Assembly (NCBI GenBank): GCA_017436785.1
Contig: JAFSCK010000154.1
Coordinates: forward strand, 1 to 45,245
Direction: 5' to 3'
DNA from: Oscillospiraceae bacterium
GTDB lineage: Bacteria > Bacillota > Clostridia > Oscillospirales > Oscillospiraceae
DNA: 45,245 bases
The notes beneath the pieces are model-generated. The model was not told the origin of the DNA, searched no databases, and was given only the letters and a program-made list of their open reading frames with translations. How positions within the stretch are numbered: position 1 is the first letter of the stretch; the number at the start of each line of letters is the position of its first letter. Both the position numbers and the translations under genes were made by a program. Below are positions 32,584 to 40,617 of this stretch, one piece after another.

Positions 32584-32654
32584 CAGTTGACAGTTGACAA
32601 TGGACAATGAACAGTTATAATGAATAAAAATTGTCCACTGTCAATTGTCAATTG
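32584..32654. repeat. Family F palindromic repeat carrying a promoter
   Basis: Arms CAGTTGACAGTTGACAATGG and its approximate inverse (ATTGTCCACTGTCAATTGTC). The left arm supplies TTGACA and the centre supplies TATAAT (see the promoter at 32594-32621). Confidence 0.85.
32594..32621 (+). promoter_or_regulatory. Consensus sigma-A promoter inside repeat F
   Basis: TTGACA (32594-32599), 16 nt, TATAAT (32616-32621). It points toward the TraX-like gene starting at 32665, which has no other visible promoter. Confidence 0.7.
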
Positions 32655-32664
32655 AGGGTTCCTT

Positions 32665-33339
32665 ATGTCGATTAACATACAAAAACAAACCGGCCTCACC
32701 GGCAACCAGCTGAAGATCCTTGCCATGATCGCCATGACCTGCGACCATGTGGGGCTGCAATTGTTCCCGCAGGCGGTATGGCTGCGCTGGATTGGCCGTC
32801 TGGCGCTGCCCATTTACGCATTTCTGATCGCCGAGGGCTGCCGCCATACCCGCAGCCGGAAGCGCTACCTTTCGCGCCTTGCCGCCATGGCGGCGCTGTG
32901 TCAGGTGGTCTATTTTGTGGCAATGGGCTCGCTGTATCAATGTATCTTCGTAACGTTTTCCCTCTCGGTGTGGCTCATCGATTTGGCAGAAAAGGCAGAA
33001 AAGGGGAAGACGCTGCCCCTGTATGCGGCAATGGCTGCGGTGTTCTTCCTGACTACGGTGCTGCCGGATCTGTGGAAGGGGACGGATTTTGCCATTGACT
33101 ACGGCCTGAGCGGTGTCCTGCTGCCGCTGTTTCTTTATTTTGGCGGAACAAAAGGAATGCTGGCAGGCCTTACCGTTCTGGCGCTGGCCCATGGGGGAAA
33201 CCAATGGCTGGCCTTTGCCGCCGTACCGCTGCTACTTCTCTATAACGGTCAGCGGGGAAAAGCCAACATCGGATGGCTGTTCTACTGGTACTACCCGCTG
33301 CATCTGGTGGCCATTTATGGGATCAGCCTGATGTTTTAA
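32665..33339 (+). CDS. TraX-family integral membrane protein
   Basis: A 224-residue protein with about seven hydrophobic segments. It opens TGLTGNQLKILAMIAMTCDHVG, the TraX family signature, and ends WYYPLHLVAIYGIS. TraX proteins are distantly related to membrane acyltransferases; in conjugative plasmids TraX acetylates pilin, while chromosomal copies like this one are of unknown role and no conjugation genes are near. The start ATG at 32665 has a poor ribosome site. A probable promoter lies in the repeat just upstream. Confidence 0.85.
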   Translation: MSINIQKQTGLTGNQLKILAMIAMTCDHVGLQLFPQAVWLRWIGRLALPIYAFLIAEGCRHTRSRKRYLSRLAAMAALCQVVYFVAMGSLYQCIFVTFSLSVWLIDLAEKAEKGKTLPLYAAMAAVFFLTTVLPDLWKGTDFAIDYGLSGVLLPLFLYFGGTKGMLAGLTVLALAHGGNQWLAFAAVPLLLLYNGQRGKANIGWLFYWYYPLHLVAIYGISLMF

Positions 33340-33346
33340 AAATATT

Positions 33347-33539
33347 GTAGGGCGGGCATGTATTCCAATGTCATTCTGTTAACAGGATTGTAGGGTGCGG
33401 ATATATCCGCACCGGGCAGTTTCAATCATTGGGCGTTTGGTTTATACGCTCAGTTTTCGGAGGTTCCCGGTTGAGATATATCTCAACCCTACATCGGACT
33501 TTTTAACGTAATGACGTTGGCATATATGCCCGCCCTGCG
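33347..33539. repeat. Family B repeat with a second one nested inside
   Basis: Outer ends GTAGGGCGGGCATGTAT and ATATGCCCGCCCTGC, with TIR similarity extending about 38 nt (GTCATT...GTTAA shared). Inner element 33390-33492 has ends GTAGGGTGCGGATATATCC and GATATATCTCAACCCTAC. The inner pair splits the outer. Confidence 0.88.
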
Positions 33540-33550
33540 TTTTTATTTCC

Positions 33551-34309
33551 TTAGTCGAAAGCAAACCCGAAATATTCGGGGACCACAGCATCCTCCGTCA
33601 GAGGATGGATCATGGCAAAGGGCGTTTCCGTACCGGAGGTGCGGAAATGTCCTTTTTTGCATTCCAGCGTGCTTACGATGCCCGGCGCTGCAGACCTGTC
33701 TCCCAGCAGTTCCATGCCATGAAGGGTTTCCTCCTCGGTATAAGCTGCCAGCAGGAAGTCTTCTCCGGTGTAAAACTGAGCCTGCTGGGAGAGAAAGGCC
33801 AGATTTTCCCCCTCCTGTACCACACCGCCTGCCGGGAGAAATTCCCGCCGCAGGGCAGCGTATTCTTCGGGACCGATAGCCCGAAGGGAAAGGGGCGCAT
33901 CTGAGGCACCGCAGGAAAGCTCCGATACCCAGGTGGCATCCCGGTAGCCCAGCTTGCGGTACATTTCCCGCAGGGCTTCCTCTGCCGGGACCAGCAGCAC
34001 GGCGGCGTAGCCCTGTGCTTTCAGAAAGGTGTGGAGATCTGCCAACAAAGCGCGGCACAGTCCCCGGCCCCGGTGGTCCGGATGGGTCAGGACGGCATAG
34101 ACATAGGCCTGTCTCTGATTGCCGCACTGGCAGTCAAACCAGCAGAGGGAGGCGGTGACCTGTCCCTTTTCCACCGTGCAGCGGCAGCGGCTGGGAGAGA
34201 ATCCGTGCTCCAGAAACAGCTCCCAAAATCCGTCATATTCTCCGAAAACCGTCTTCCACAGCTGCAGAAGCGCCGGGATTTGGGATGGGGCGGGATGGTC
34301 AAAGGTCAT
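33551..34309 (-). CDS. GNAT-family N-acetyltransferase
   Basis: A 252-residue protein. The acetyl-CoA-binding motif is clear near residues 70-95 (VLTHPDHRGRGLCRALLADL; R/Q-x-x-G-x-G/A form). The second half (130-252) is less conserved and resembles a SCP2-like or substrate-pocket extension found in some GNAT proteins. Substrate unknown. It overlaps the upstream DUF2156 gene by 11 bp, so the two are co-translated. Confidence 0.85.
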   Translation of the reverse strand: MTFDHPAPSQIPALLQLWKTVFGEYDGFWELFLEHGFSPSRCRCTVEKGQVTASLCWFDCQCGNQRQAYVYAVLTHPDHRGRGLCRALLADLHTFLKAQGYAAVLLVPAEEALREMYRKLGYRDATWVSELSCGASDAPLSLRAIGPEEYAALRREFLPAGGVVQEGENLAFLSQQAQFYTGEDFLLAAYTEEETLHGMELLGDRSAAPGIVSTLECKKGHFRTSGTETPFAMIHPLTEDAVVPEYFGFAFD

Positions 34310-35210
34310 ACAGGTCCTCCGACAAGGTTGCCTGATATTTTTCGATCAGATGGTGGGGATTGTAGCTGAGCTTGGCCTTGCGCAGGCCCTCCAGCCCCAT
34401 GTCGTCCTCCCGGTCCAGATAGGCAGCTTCGGGATATTTCAGCCGCAGATACCGGGCAAATTCCTGATTGACAGCAGTGTAGGCACCGTCTACATCCTCT
34501 CTGGCCTTTTCAAAGTGGATATCGAAGGTATCCGGAGACAGCCGGCTGCCCATGGTGACGGCAAGGACCTCGCCTCCGTCCATCAGCAAAATGCCCTCCA
34601 TCCCCAGAGCCGTATAATTCCGGCAGGCCCGGGCCAGTGCCAGATTTTCCAGCAGGTAATCTCCCTCCGGGTCCTCCTTCATCCGCTTGTGATACCAGTC
34701 GTTGACCATATGCTGGGCCAGCGGCATGTTGCACACCGTCAGAGGCACCACCTCGTAGAGCGGGTGCTCTGCGCGGAACCGGTTGACATGGTTCCGCTTT
34801 TTCTGGAACTTCCGTCCCTTCAGGTCCGCAAGATCGTCTATGGCGTAGACATAGTCAAAGCCGTCCCGGCTGGAGCGGATCAGGAACCGGTCCGGGAACC
34901 ACTCTGCCAGCTCCGCCCGGTCTGTCTCTGTCAGGCCGGTGAGGCGGCAGGGGATGCCCCGCTCCTTGGCATCCAGCAGGATCTCCTCCAGAACTGCCCG
35001 GCGGTCCCCATTTCCGATGGGGTAGGGATACACGCTGCGTCCGTAAAAGTGGGCAAAAAAGGCTACACAGCCATGCAGAAATGCCGCCTCCTGCCGTCCC
35101 CACAGGACCAGATTGGCGAAGGAATATTCACAGCCCCGAGGCGGGCAGGAGAATAAAACAGCTTCATATTTTTCTTTCTGAGAAAGGTTCAACCGTTGAA
35201 AATCGATCAT
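34299..35210 (-). CDS. DUF2156 (phosphatidylglycerol lysyltransferase C-terminal-like) protein
   Basis: A 303-residue soluble protein with the GNAT-like fold found in the C-terminal part of MprF. Landmarks are CPPRGCEYSFANLVLWG near the start, KGRKFQKKRNHVNRF in the middle and NREDDMGLEGLRKAKLSY-like end (LDREDDMGLEGLRKAKLSY). Without the membrane part, it is likely a tRNA-dependent or acyl-CoA-dependent transferase, but that is not proven. The start at 35210 is chosen as the family-typical MIDF opening; the longer frame upstream is antisense to queT and repeats. Confidence 0.8.
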   Translation of the reverse strand: MIDFQRLNLSQKEKYEAVLFSCPPRGCEYSFANLVLWGRQEAAFLHGCVAFFAHFYGRSVYPYPIGNGDRRAVLEEILLDAKERGIPCRLTGLTETDRAELAEWFPDRFLIRSSRDGFDYVYAIDDLADLKGRKFQKKRNHVNRFRAEHPLYEVVPLTVCNMPLAQHMVNDWYHKRMKEDPEGDYLLENLALARACRNYTALGMEGILLMDGGEVLAVTMGSRLSPDTFDIHFEKAREDVDGAYTAVNQEFARYLRLKYPEAAYLDREDDMGLEGLRKAKLSYNPHHLIEKYQATLSEDLYDL

Positions 35211-35234
35211 AAAAATCACATCCTTTGTGGAAAC

Positions 35235-35263
35235 ATCATACCATAGTCTGCCCCAAAAAACAA
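35235..35263 (-). promoter_or_regulatory. Promoter of the DUF2156-GNAT operon
   Basis: On the minus strand, TTGTTT (35263-35258), 17 nt, TATGAT (35240-35235), about 25 nt before the start. Confidence 0.5.
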
Positions 35264-35315
35264 CCACAGAACCGGTAGCGATCCTGTGGTATAAGGGGGT
35301 GTTGATCGCAGGAGC

Positions 35316-35455
35316 GTAGGGGGCGGCGTCCCCGACGCCCCGACCGGAAATCCGACCTCGATGGGCGGATTTTCGGGTCCATGATCGGAAAAGAAACGAT
35401 TTTGCCCCGTCGAGGTGCAAAATCGTTTCGGGGCGTCGAGGACGCCGCCCCCTAC
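35316..35455. repeat. Family B repeat after queT
   Basis: Ends GTAGGGGGCGGCGTCCCCGA and TCGAGGACGCCGCCCCCTAC, enclosing a second inverted pair (ATTTTGC...GCAAAAT). 140 bp. Confidence 0.88.
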
Positions 35456-35458
35456 AGT

Positions 35459-35968
35459 TCACCGTCCAAACAGCAGCACATCCAGCTTCCGGTTTTTCAT
35501 GGCCCAGTACAGGGCGGTGCCCAGGGTCAGCAGCACGGCGGCTTCCCCGATGGCCACATATGACGCATTCATCCAGAAGCCGCCGCCGATGTAGACCGCT
35601 AGCTCCCAGCCCACGAAGATCCCGTTGAACAGGGCGGGCATCAGCAGCCCCGGCAGAGGAATGCCCTTTATAGTGACATTTCGGGTCAGCCACATGAGCT
35701 TTGCGGCAAGGTAGCTTGCCAGTGTGCCCACCAGAAAATCCAGCGGCAGGGCTGCGGCAAAGGTCAGATTGAAAATCAGACAGCCGATACTGAGGCCCAT
35801 GGCGGCGGCAGGAGTGAAAAAGGCCAGCACACATAAGGCCTCCGAAATACGCATCTGGATGGCCCAGCTGGCGGAACCGGGAAGCAGGATATTCTGAAAA
35901 TGGGTCAGCACGGCGTACAGTGCGGCAATGATGGCCGCATGGGCAAGATGGCGGGTGTGTTTTTTCAT
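35459..35968 (-). CDS. queT: QueT-family queuosine-precursor transporter
   Basis: A 169-residue membrane protein with about five helices. It opens KKHTRHLAHAAIIAALYAVL and has the MRISEALCVLAFF segment typical of QueT, the substrate-binding (S) component of an ECF-type importer for the queuosine precursor preQ1 or preQ0. The shared energising components are not in the window. The leader carries a preQ1-I-like riboswitch and two tandem terminators, agreeing with the function. Confidence 0.9.
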   Translation of the reverse strand: MKKHTRHLAHAAIIAALYAVLTHFQNILLPGSASWAIQMRISEALCVLAFFTPAAAMGLSIGCLIFNLTFAAALPLDFLVGTLASYLAAKLMWLTRNVTIKGIPLPGLLMPALFNGIFVGWELAVYIGGGFWMNASYVAIGEAAVLLTLGTALYWAMKNRKLDVLLFGR

Positions 35969-35980
35969 AAAAATGCTCCG

Positions 35981-36012
35981 AAAAAAGAAAAATGGGCGCA
36001 GTTCCCGCCCAT
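35981..36012 (-). terminator. Second leader terminator of queT
   Basis: On the minus strand, stem ATGGGCG / CGCCCAT with a 7-nt loop followed by TTTTCTTTTTT. It lies directly ahead of queT. Confidence 0.8.
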
Positions 36013-36018
36013 ACAAAA

Positions 36019-36043
36019 CAAAAAATGAGCGCACTGCGCCCAT
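36019..36043 (-). terminator. First leader terminator of queT
   Basis: On the minus strand, stem ATGGGCGC / GCGCTCAT with a 3-nt loop, then T6. The 16-nt end of this terminator is identical to that of the purE leader. Confidence 0.75.
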
Positions 36044-36048
36044 CTGAT

Positions 36049-36090
36049 TCCCTAGTTTTGTTTACCGACAGGATGGTCACGAACTGTCCT
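36049..36090 (-). promoter_or_regulatory. preQ1-I-type riboswitch upstream of queT
   Basis: On the minus strand, GACAG / CTGTC stem with 12-nt loop (TTCGTGACCATC), then the A-rich tail GGTAAACAAAACTAGGGA. The stem, C-containing loop and AACAAAAC tail match the small H-type pseudoknot of preQ1-I riboswitches. It lies between promoter and two terminators ahead of a preQ1-transporter gene. Confidence 0.75.
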
Positions 36091-36106
36091 ATGTGATTGT
36101 GGGGAT

Positions 36107-36135
36107 AGTATACACCATTTGAAGGAGATTGTCAA
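36107..36135 (-). promoter_or_regulatory. Sigma-A promoter of queT
   Basis: On the minus strand, TTGACA (36135-36130), 17 nt, TATACT (36112-36107). Confidence 0.85.
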
Positions 36136-36179
36136 ATGGTGTGGGCATATATTGTAGGGCGGGGATGTCAAAAAAATAT

Positions 36180-36281
36180 GTCATTGCGAGCCAGTGCGCA
36201 CACTGGCGTGGCAATCCCCTTCAAGTTTGCGGAATCTTGACGGAGATTGCCACACCAGCCTGCGGGCTGGTTCGCAATGAC
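36180..36281. repeat. Family A repeat, copy 7, symmetric variant
   Basis: Both ends carry the GCGAGCCAGTGCGCACACTGGC-type arm (left: GTCATTGCGAGCCAGTGCGC; right: GCGGGCTGGTTCGCAATGAC), unlike other copies that have GCGAGGAGCGAAGCGACG on the left. It lies just after the M18 gene stop. Confidence 0.9.
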
Positions 36282-36292
36282 AGGTGCTTCCT

Positions 36293-37678
36293 TTATGCCA
36301 GATAAATGGCCTTGCATGCCAGCATGGTCATATAGCAGTCCAGCTTGGAGGCCAGCTCCCAAGGGGCGTGCATGTTCAGCACGGGGACACCGGCATCCAC
36401 GGTGACGATGTTGCGGTTTGCCATATAGGCTGCTACCGTGCCGCCGCCGCCCACATCCACCTTACCGATGGTGTTGATCTGCCACAGGACACCGGCCCGG
36501 TCCATGACACTGCGGACATGGCCCATGGCCTCTGCGGAAGCGTCGGAGGCACGGCTCTTGCCGTTGCCGCCGGTGTACTTCATGATGGCAACACCGTAAT
36601 TCAGCTTGGAATTGTTGCGGACGTCATGAACATCGGCAAAGGTGGGGTCATAGGCGTTGGCAACGTCAGCAGACAGACAGAAGGAATTTGCAAAGCAGTC
36701 TGCCAGCTTCACACCCTGCGCATCGCACAGGCCGCCGATGAAATGTTCAAAGAACTGGCTCTGCATACCGGAGATGCCGATGGAGCCGATCTCTTCTTTG
36801 TCTGCCAGAATGCAGACAGCGGTCTTGGAGGGGGTGTCGATGGAGAAAAGGGCATCCAGCTCCGCATAGGCGCAGACCCGGTCGTCGTGACCGTAGGCGG
36901 CAATGAGACTCCGGTCCAGACCCACCTCCCGGCAGCGGCCTGCGGGGACCATGGTCAGCTCAGCGGAGAGGAAATCCTCCTCAATGAGGCCGTAGTGCTC
37001 GTTGAGCCACTTGAGGATGTTCAGCTTCACAAGGTCAGCACCCTCGCCCTCAAGAGGCTCGGTGCCTAAGATCACATTCAGCTGCTCAGCTACGATGCCG
37101 GTGGCAAGGGGCTTCTTCATCTGCTCGGAGGACAGGTGGATCAGCAGGTCGGAGATCATCAGCACAGGCTCGTCTTCCTTTTCACCGATGGTGATGGTGA
37201 CGGTGGTGCCGTCCTTCCGGGTGACGACACCATGAATGGCCAGAGGGGTGATGGGCCACTGGTACTTCTTGACACCGCCATAGTAATGGGTCTTGAAATA
37301 GGCGATCTCCGCATCCTCATACAGGGGATTGGGCTTCAGGTCCAGCCGGGGAGAGTCCACATGGGCGGCGCAGATATTGGCGCCTTTGGAAAGAGCTTCC
37401 TTGCCGATGATAGCCAGCGCCACAGCCTTGTTTCGGTTGTTGTAGTAGATCTTGTCGCCGGGTTTGGCATCCATACCGGGGGTAAAGGGCTTGAAGCCCA
37501 GCTTTTCCGCTTCGGCAACAGCCCAAGCGGTGGCCTCCCGCTCGGTTTTGCTTGCATCCATGAAGGCCATGTAGCGCTTGGCGTAGGCATTCATTTCGCC
37601 GCGCTGGTCATCGGTGAGCTTGGTATATCCATTTTTTGGGGACAGCATCAGTGCTTCCCGCAGTTCTTCTGTGGTCAT
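36293..37678 (-). CDS. M18-family metalloaminopeptidase
   Basis: A 461-residue cytoplasmic zinc peptidase. Family metal ligands are visible: AAHVDSPRLDLK (His, Asp), the catalytic glutamates in ADKEEIGSIG, a SADVANAYDP aspartate, and a C-terminal NMHAPWELASK histidine. It removes N-terminal, mostly acidic or neutral, residues from peptides. Normal length. Upstream is a coaE terminator; no clear own promoter is seen. Confidence 0.94.
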   Translation of the reverse strand: MTTEELREALMLSPKNGYTKLTDDQRGEMNAYAKRYMAFMDASKTEREATAWAVAEAEKLGFKPFTPGMDAKPGDKIYYNNRNKAVALAIIGKEALSKGANICAAHVDSPRLDLKPNPLYEDAEIAYFKTHYYGGVKKYQWPITPLAIHGVVTRKDGTTVTITIGEKEDEPVLMISDLLIHLSSEQMKKPLATGIVAEQLNVILGTEPLEGEGADLVKLNILKWLNEHYGLIEEDFLSAELTMVPAGRCREVGLDRSLIAAYGHDDRVCAYAELDALFSIDTPSKTAVCILADKEEIGSIGISGMQSQFFEHFIGGLCDAQGVKLADCFANSFCLSADVANAYDPTFADVHDVRNNSKLNYGVAIMKYTGGNGKSRASDASAEAMGHVRSVMDRAGVLWQINTIGKVDVGGGGTVAAYMANRNIVTVDAGVPVLNMHAPWELASKLDCYMTMLACKAIYLA

Positions 37679-37704
37679 AGGTCGTTTCTCTCCTTTTGCT
37701 CGGG

Positions 37705-37733
37705 ATAAAAAATAAGCGGGAGAAACCTCCCGC
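37705..37733 (-). terminator. Terminator after coaE
   Basis: On the minus strand, stem AGCGGGA / TCCCGCT followed by TATTTTTT, starting 7 bp after the coaE stop. Confidence 0.85.
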
Positions 37734-37739
37734 TGTCGG

Positions 37740-38324
37740 TCATTTTTCTATTATACCCAGTTCCTCTAAAAATGCAATACATTTATAATAAAATTGCATC
37801 TCGGTGCCATTGTTTTCCAGTATACAATCGCACCGCTGCCGGAACCAGTCTGCATCATGCTGGGCAGCAATGCGTTTTTTTGCATATTCCTCGGAAATAT
37901 TATCCCGTTTTTGCAATCTTTGAACCCTGTCTGCAAAGGGTGCAGTAACGGCTACGGTAATATTGCAAAATTGAGAAAGATTTCCTTCAAAAAGGGCAAT
38001 GGCATCAATGGCGGCGAGGGCTGGTTTTTCCGCAGAAAGCCGGCGCGCCACCTCCTGCCCCACTGCGCCATGGGTGATTTCATTCAGGTCCAGCAGGGCC
38101 TTTTCATCGGCGAAGACGATGGCACCCAGCTTTTTCCGCTGCAAAACCCCATTTTCCACGGTGCCGGGGAAACGGTTTTCGATATCAGACAGCAATTTTG
38201 CATCTGTTTTTAATAGCTCATGGTAAATGGCATCGCAGTCTAAGACCAGACCGCCCTGTGCTTCGATGACCTTCAGCAGGGTGGTCTTGCCGCAGCCGGT
38301 ACCGCCGGTGATTCCTAGGATCAT
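37740..38324 (-). CDS. coaE: Dephospho-CoA kinase
   Basis: A 194-residue kinase completing coenzyme A synthesis. P-loop GITGGTGCGKTTLLK near the N-terminus, DCDAIYHELL and AIDAIALFEG follow. The start at 38324 is MILGITGG; the frame extends upstream into tsaC sequence but that is antisense-like extension. It overlaps tsaC by 4 bp. Confidence 0.94.
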   Translation of the reverse strand: MILGITGGTGCGKTTLLKVIEAQGGLVLDCDAIYHELLKTDAKLLSDIENRFPGTVENGVLQRKKLGAIVFADEKALLDLNEITHGAVGQEVARRLSAEKPALAAIDAIALFEGNLSQFCNITVAVTAPFADRVQRLQKRDNISEEYAKKRIAAQHDADWFRQRCDCILENNGTEMQFYYKCIAFLEELGIIEK

Positions 38325-39355
38325 AGCTCCGCCTCCGCGTCCACAATGTGGAAGGCAGCGGCCTTCTTCAGCCGGTTCTGCACCGCATAGGCCACACCGC
38401 CGCCCACCGGGCACCGGGCGTAGACCTGATGGATTTTCGGATCATCCAGCTCCCGCAATGCGGCGAACAGGCCGGCAGACAGGGTATTCACATCGGCCTC
38501 TTGACCATAGGACAAGGGATCGCAGCCGGCGTACAGGGGAAGCTCCTCCTCAAAGCACAGCACCCGGTCGCCGGGCTCAAAATGGGCGTGGATGTACCGG
38601 GCAGCAGCCTCCCGGCTGCCGGAAACGATGACCACCGGCTCCGAGGGCGCATAGTGGCGGTATTTCATGCCGGGGGCTTTCACCACTTCGTCCTTGTCGA
38701 TCTGGGCGGTGACGGCCTTGTCCACCACAAGGTCTCCCAGCACGGCGATCAATTCCTCGGGACCGATGCCGCCGGGGCGCAGCAGCCGGGGGCGCTTCTC
38801 CGTCAGGTCCACGATGGTGGATTCTACACCCACCCGGCAGGGCCCCCCGTCTACCACAGCGGCGATCTTGCCGTCATGGTCGTGAAGGACATGCTCTGCG
38901 GTGGTGGTGGAGGGCTTGCCGGAAATGTTGGCAGAGGGTGCCGCAATGGGGACACCGGACAGACGGATGATCTCCCGGGTCACGGCATTATCTGGGCACC
39001 GGACAGCCACGGTGCTGAGGCCGCCGGTGGTCCGCTTGGGCACGATGTCCCGGGCCGGAAGTACGATAGTCAGGGGACCGGGCCAGAATTTTTCTGCAAG
39101 GTCATAGGCCTTCTGGGGGATATGGTGGCAGAACAGCTCCATCTGCTCCGGGCCGGAGATGTGCAGGATGAGGGGGTTGTCCTGCGGACGGCCCTTGGCC
39201 TCAAAAATTCTGGCAACCGCCTCTTCGTCCAAGCCGTTGGCACCCAGACCATAGACCGTTTCCGTGGGAATGGCAACCAGCTGCCCGTTCATGATAAGAT
39301 TTGCCGCAGTCGGTGGGGTGATGGGATCGGATGCGGAAAGCAATAAGGTATGCAT
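38321..39355 (-). CDS. Threonylcarbamoyl-AMP synthase (Sua5-type)
   Basis: A 344-residue enzyme making the threonylcarbamoyl-AMP used for t6A37 of tRNAs. The YrdC-like domain spans about 1-205 (IPTETVYGLGANG, KGRPQDNPLILH, SANISGKPST, GVESTIVDL). The additional C-terminal Sua5 domain (about 230-344) makes it the long form, as in YwlC/Sua5 proteins rather than short TsaC. It is the first gene of a pair with coaE. Confidence 0.93.
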   Translation of the reverse strand: MHTLLLSASDPITPPTAANLIMNGQLVAIPTETVYGLGANGLDEEAVARIFEAKGRPQDNPLILHISGPEQMELFCHHIPQKAYDLAEKFWPGPLTIVLPARDIVPKRTTGGLSTVAVRCPDNAVTREIIRLSGVPIAAPSANISGKPSTTTAEHVLHDHDGKIAAVVDGGPCRVGVESTIVDLTEKRPRLLRPGGIGPEELIAVLGDLVVDKAVTAQIDKDEVVKAPGMKYRHYAPSEPVVIVSGSREAAARYIHAHFEPGDRVLCFEEELPLYAGCDPLSYGQEADVNTLSAGLFAALRELDDPKIHQVYARCPVGGGVAYAVQNRLKKAAAFHIVDAEAEL

Positions 39356-39396
39356 ATTGATAACCTCCAGCCTGTGGATGGAAAATGAAAAGCGTT

Positions 39397-39506
39397 GTCA
39401 TCCTGAGCGAGCAAAGCGAGTCGAAGGATCTTGGCACTTTTGATACCGTTCGGGGAAACGATAGTGCGTAGATCCTTCGACTCCACTTCGTTTCGCTCAG
39501 GATGAC
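39397..39506. repeat. Family D palindromic repeat
   Basis: Ends GTCATCCTGAGCGAGCAAAG and CGTTTCGCTCAGGATGAC, with inner GAAGGATCT/AGATCCTTC. 110 bp between tpiA and tsaC. A shorter relative lies at 6271. Confidence 0.92.
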
Positions 39507-39527
39507 AGCGTTTTTGGCTTATGGGAA

Positions 39528-39556
39528 AGGCAGCTGCGAATGATCGCAGCTGCCCG
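39528..39556 (-). terminator. Hairpin after tpiA
   Basis: GGCAGCTGCGA / TCGCAGCTGCC stem with a 4-nt loop, then TTTCC on the minus strand. The U-tract is short. It ends the trmL-pgk-tpiA unit, before repeat D. Confidence 0.65.
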
Positions 39557-39571
39557 TAGGTACAAGCGAAA

Positions 39572-40351
39572 TTAGGCGGTGGGCTGGTTAGCTGCCTCGA
39601 TGATCTTGACGAACTTCTCGGGAACCAGAGAGGCGCCGCCGATGAGGCCGCCGTCGATGTCGGGCTGAGCCAGCAGCTCGAAGGCGTTCTTGTCGTTCAT
39701 GGAGCCGCCGTACAGGATGGAGATAGCGCGGGCATTCTTGGAGGAGTACAGCTTGCGGACAACGCTGCGGATCATCTCGCAGACTTCCTCGGCCTGCTCG
39801 GGGGTGGCGGTCAGGCCGGTGCCGATGGCCCAGATGGGCTCGTAAGCGATGATGACCTTGCGGATCTTGTCTTCGGGAACGCCAGCCAGACCCAGCTTGA
39901 TCTGCATGGTGATGTGCTCGGCAGTGATGCCAGCCTCACGCTGTGCCAGAGTCTCGCCGCAGCACATGATGGGGATCAGGCCTGCTTCCAGAGCAGCCAG
40001 AACCTTGGCATTGACATCAGCGTCAGTCTCACCGTACATCTCACGGCGCTCGGAGTGGCCGATGATGACGTACTTGCAGCCTGCGTCGGTCAGCATGGCG
40101 GTGGACAGCTCGCCGGTGTAGGCACCGCTTGCGTTGGCGTTGCAGTTCTCAGCGCCGATGCCCACGCGGGTCTCACGCATGGCGCGGACAGCAGCGGGGA
40201 TGCAGACAGCGGGAACGCACAGGGCGACATCGCACCAGCGGCCCTTGGGCATAATGGCCTTCAGCTGGGTCATAAACTCCTTGGTTTCGGAGGGAGTCTT
40301 GTTCATCTTCCAGTTACCGGCAATAACGGTCTTACGATACTTTCTGTTCAT
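39572..40351 (-). CDS. tpiA: Triose-phosphate isomerase
   Basis: A 259-residue glycolytic enzyme interconverting DHAP and GAP. GNWKMNK (Lys), IIGHSERR (catalytic His), AYEPIWAIGTG (catalytic Glu) and ILYGGSMN phosphate loop are all present. Slightly longer than average because of a few extra N-terminal residues. It follows pgk. Confidence 0.98.
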   Translation of the reverse strand: MNRKYRKTVIAGNWKMNKTPSETKEFMTQLKAIMPKGRWCDVALCVPAVCIPAAVRAMRETRVGIGAENCNANASGAYTGELSTAMLTDAGCKYVIIGHSERREMYGETDADVNAKVLAALEAGLIPIMCCGETLAQREAGITAEHITMQIKLGLAGVPEDKIRKVIIAYEPIWAIGTGLTATPEQAEEVCEMIRSVVRKLYSSKNARAISILYGGSMNDKNAFELLAQPDIDGGLIGGASLVPEKFVKIIEAANQPTA

Positions 40352-40417
40352 ATTTCCTTTTCTCCTTTATTACAACATCCAAAGCCGGGGTGGGGCTTGA
40401 TGTGAATTGACGAAGTA

Positions 40418-40595
40418 AGGCTTCTCCTTGAGGAGAAGCTGTCAAAAATCTGCGATTTTTGACTGATGAGGTGTGCGGGATAGGGCGATGTAAAGAAAAA
40501 GGGAGGCGAATCCGCAACGGTTTTACGCCGCTGTGCGGCTACACCTCATCCGACCCGGCTTGCGCCGGGCCACCTTCCCCTCAAGGGGAAGGCTT
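40418..40595. repeat. Family C repeat between tpiA and pgk
   Basis: About 178 bp. Left end GGCTTCTCCTTGAGGAGAAG then TGTC...GATTTTTGACTGATGAGG; right end CACCTCATCCGAC...CTTCCCCTCAAGGGGAAGGC. Both ends are hairpins; the GATGAGGTG / CACCTCATC pair closes the middle. A second full copy lies at 43783. Confidence 0.9.
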
Positions 40596-40617
40596 TGGCC
40601 TCAGCGTTATATAAAAA

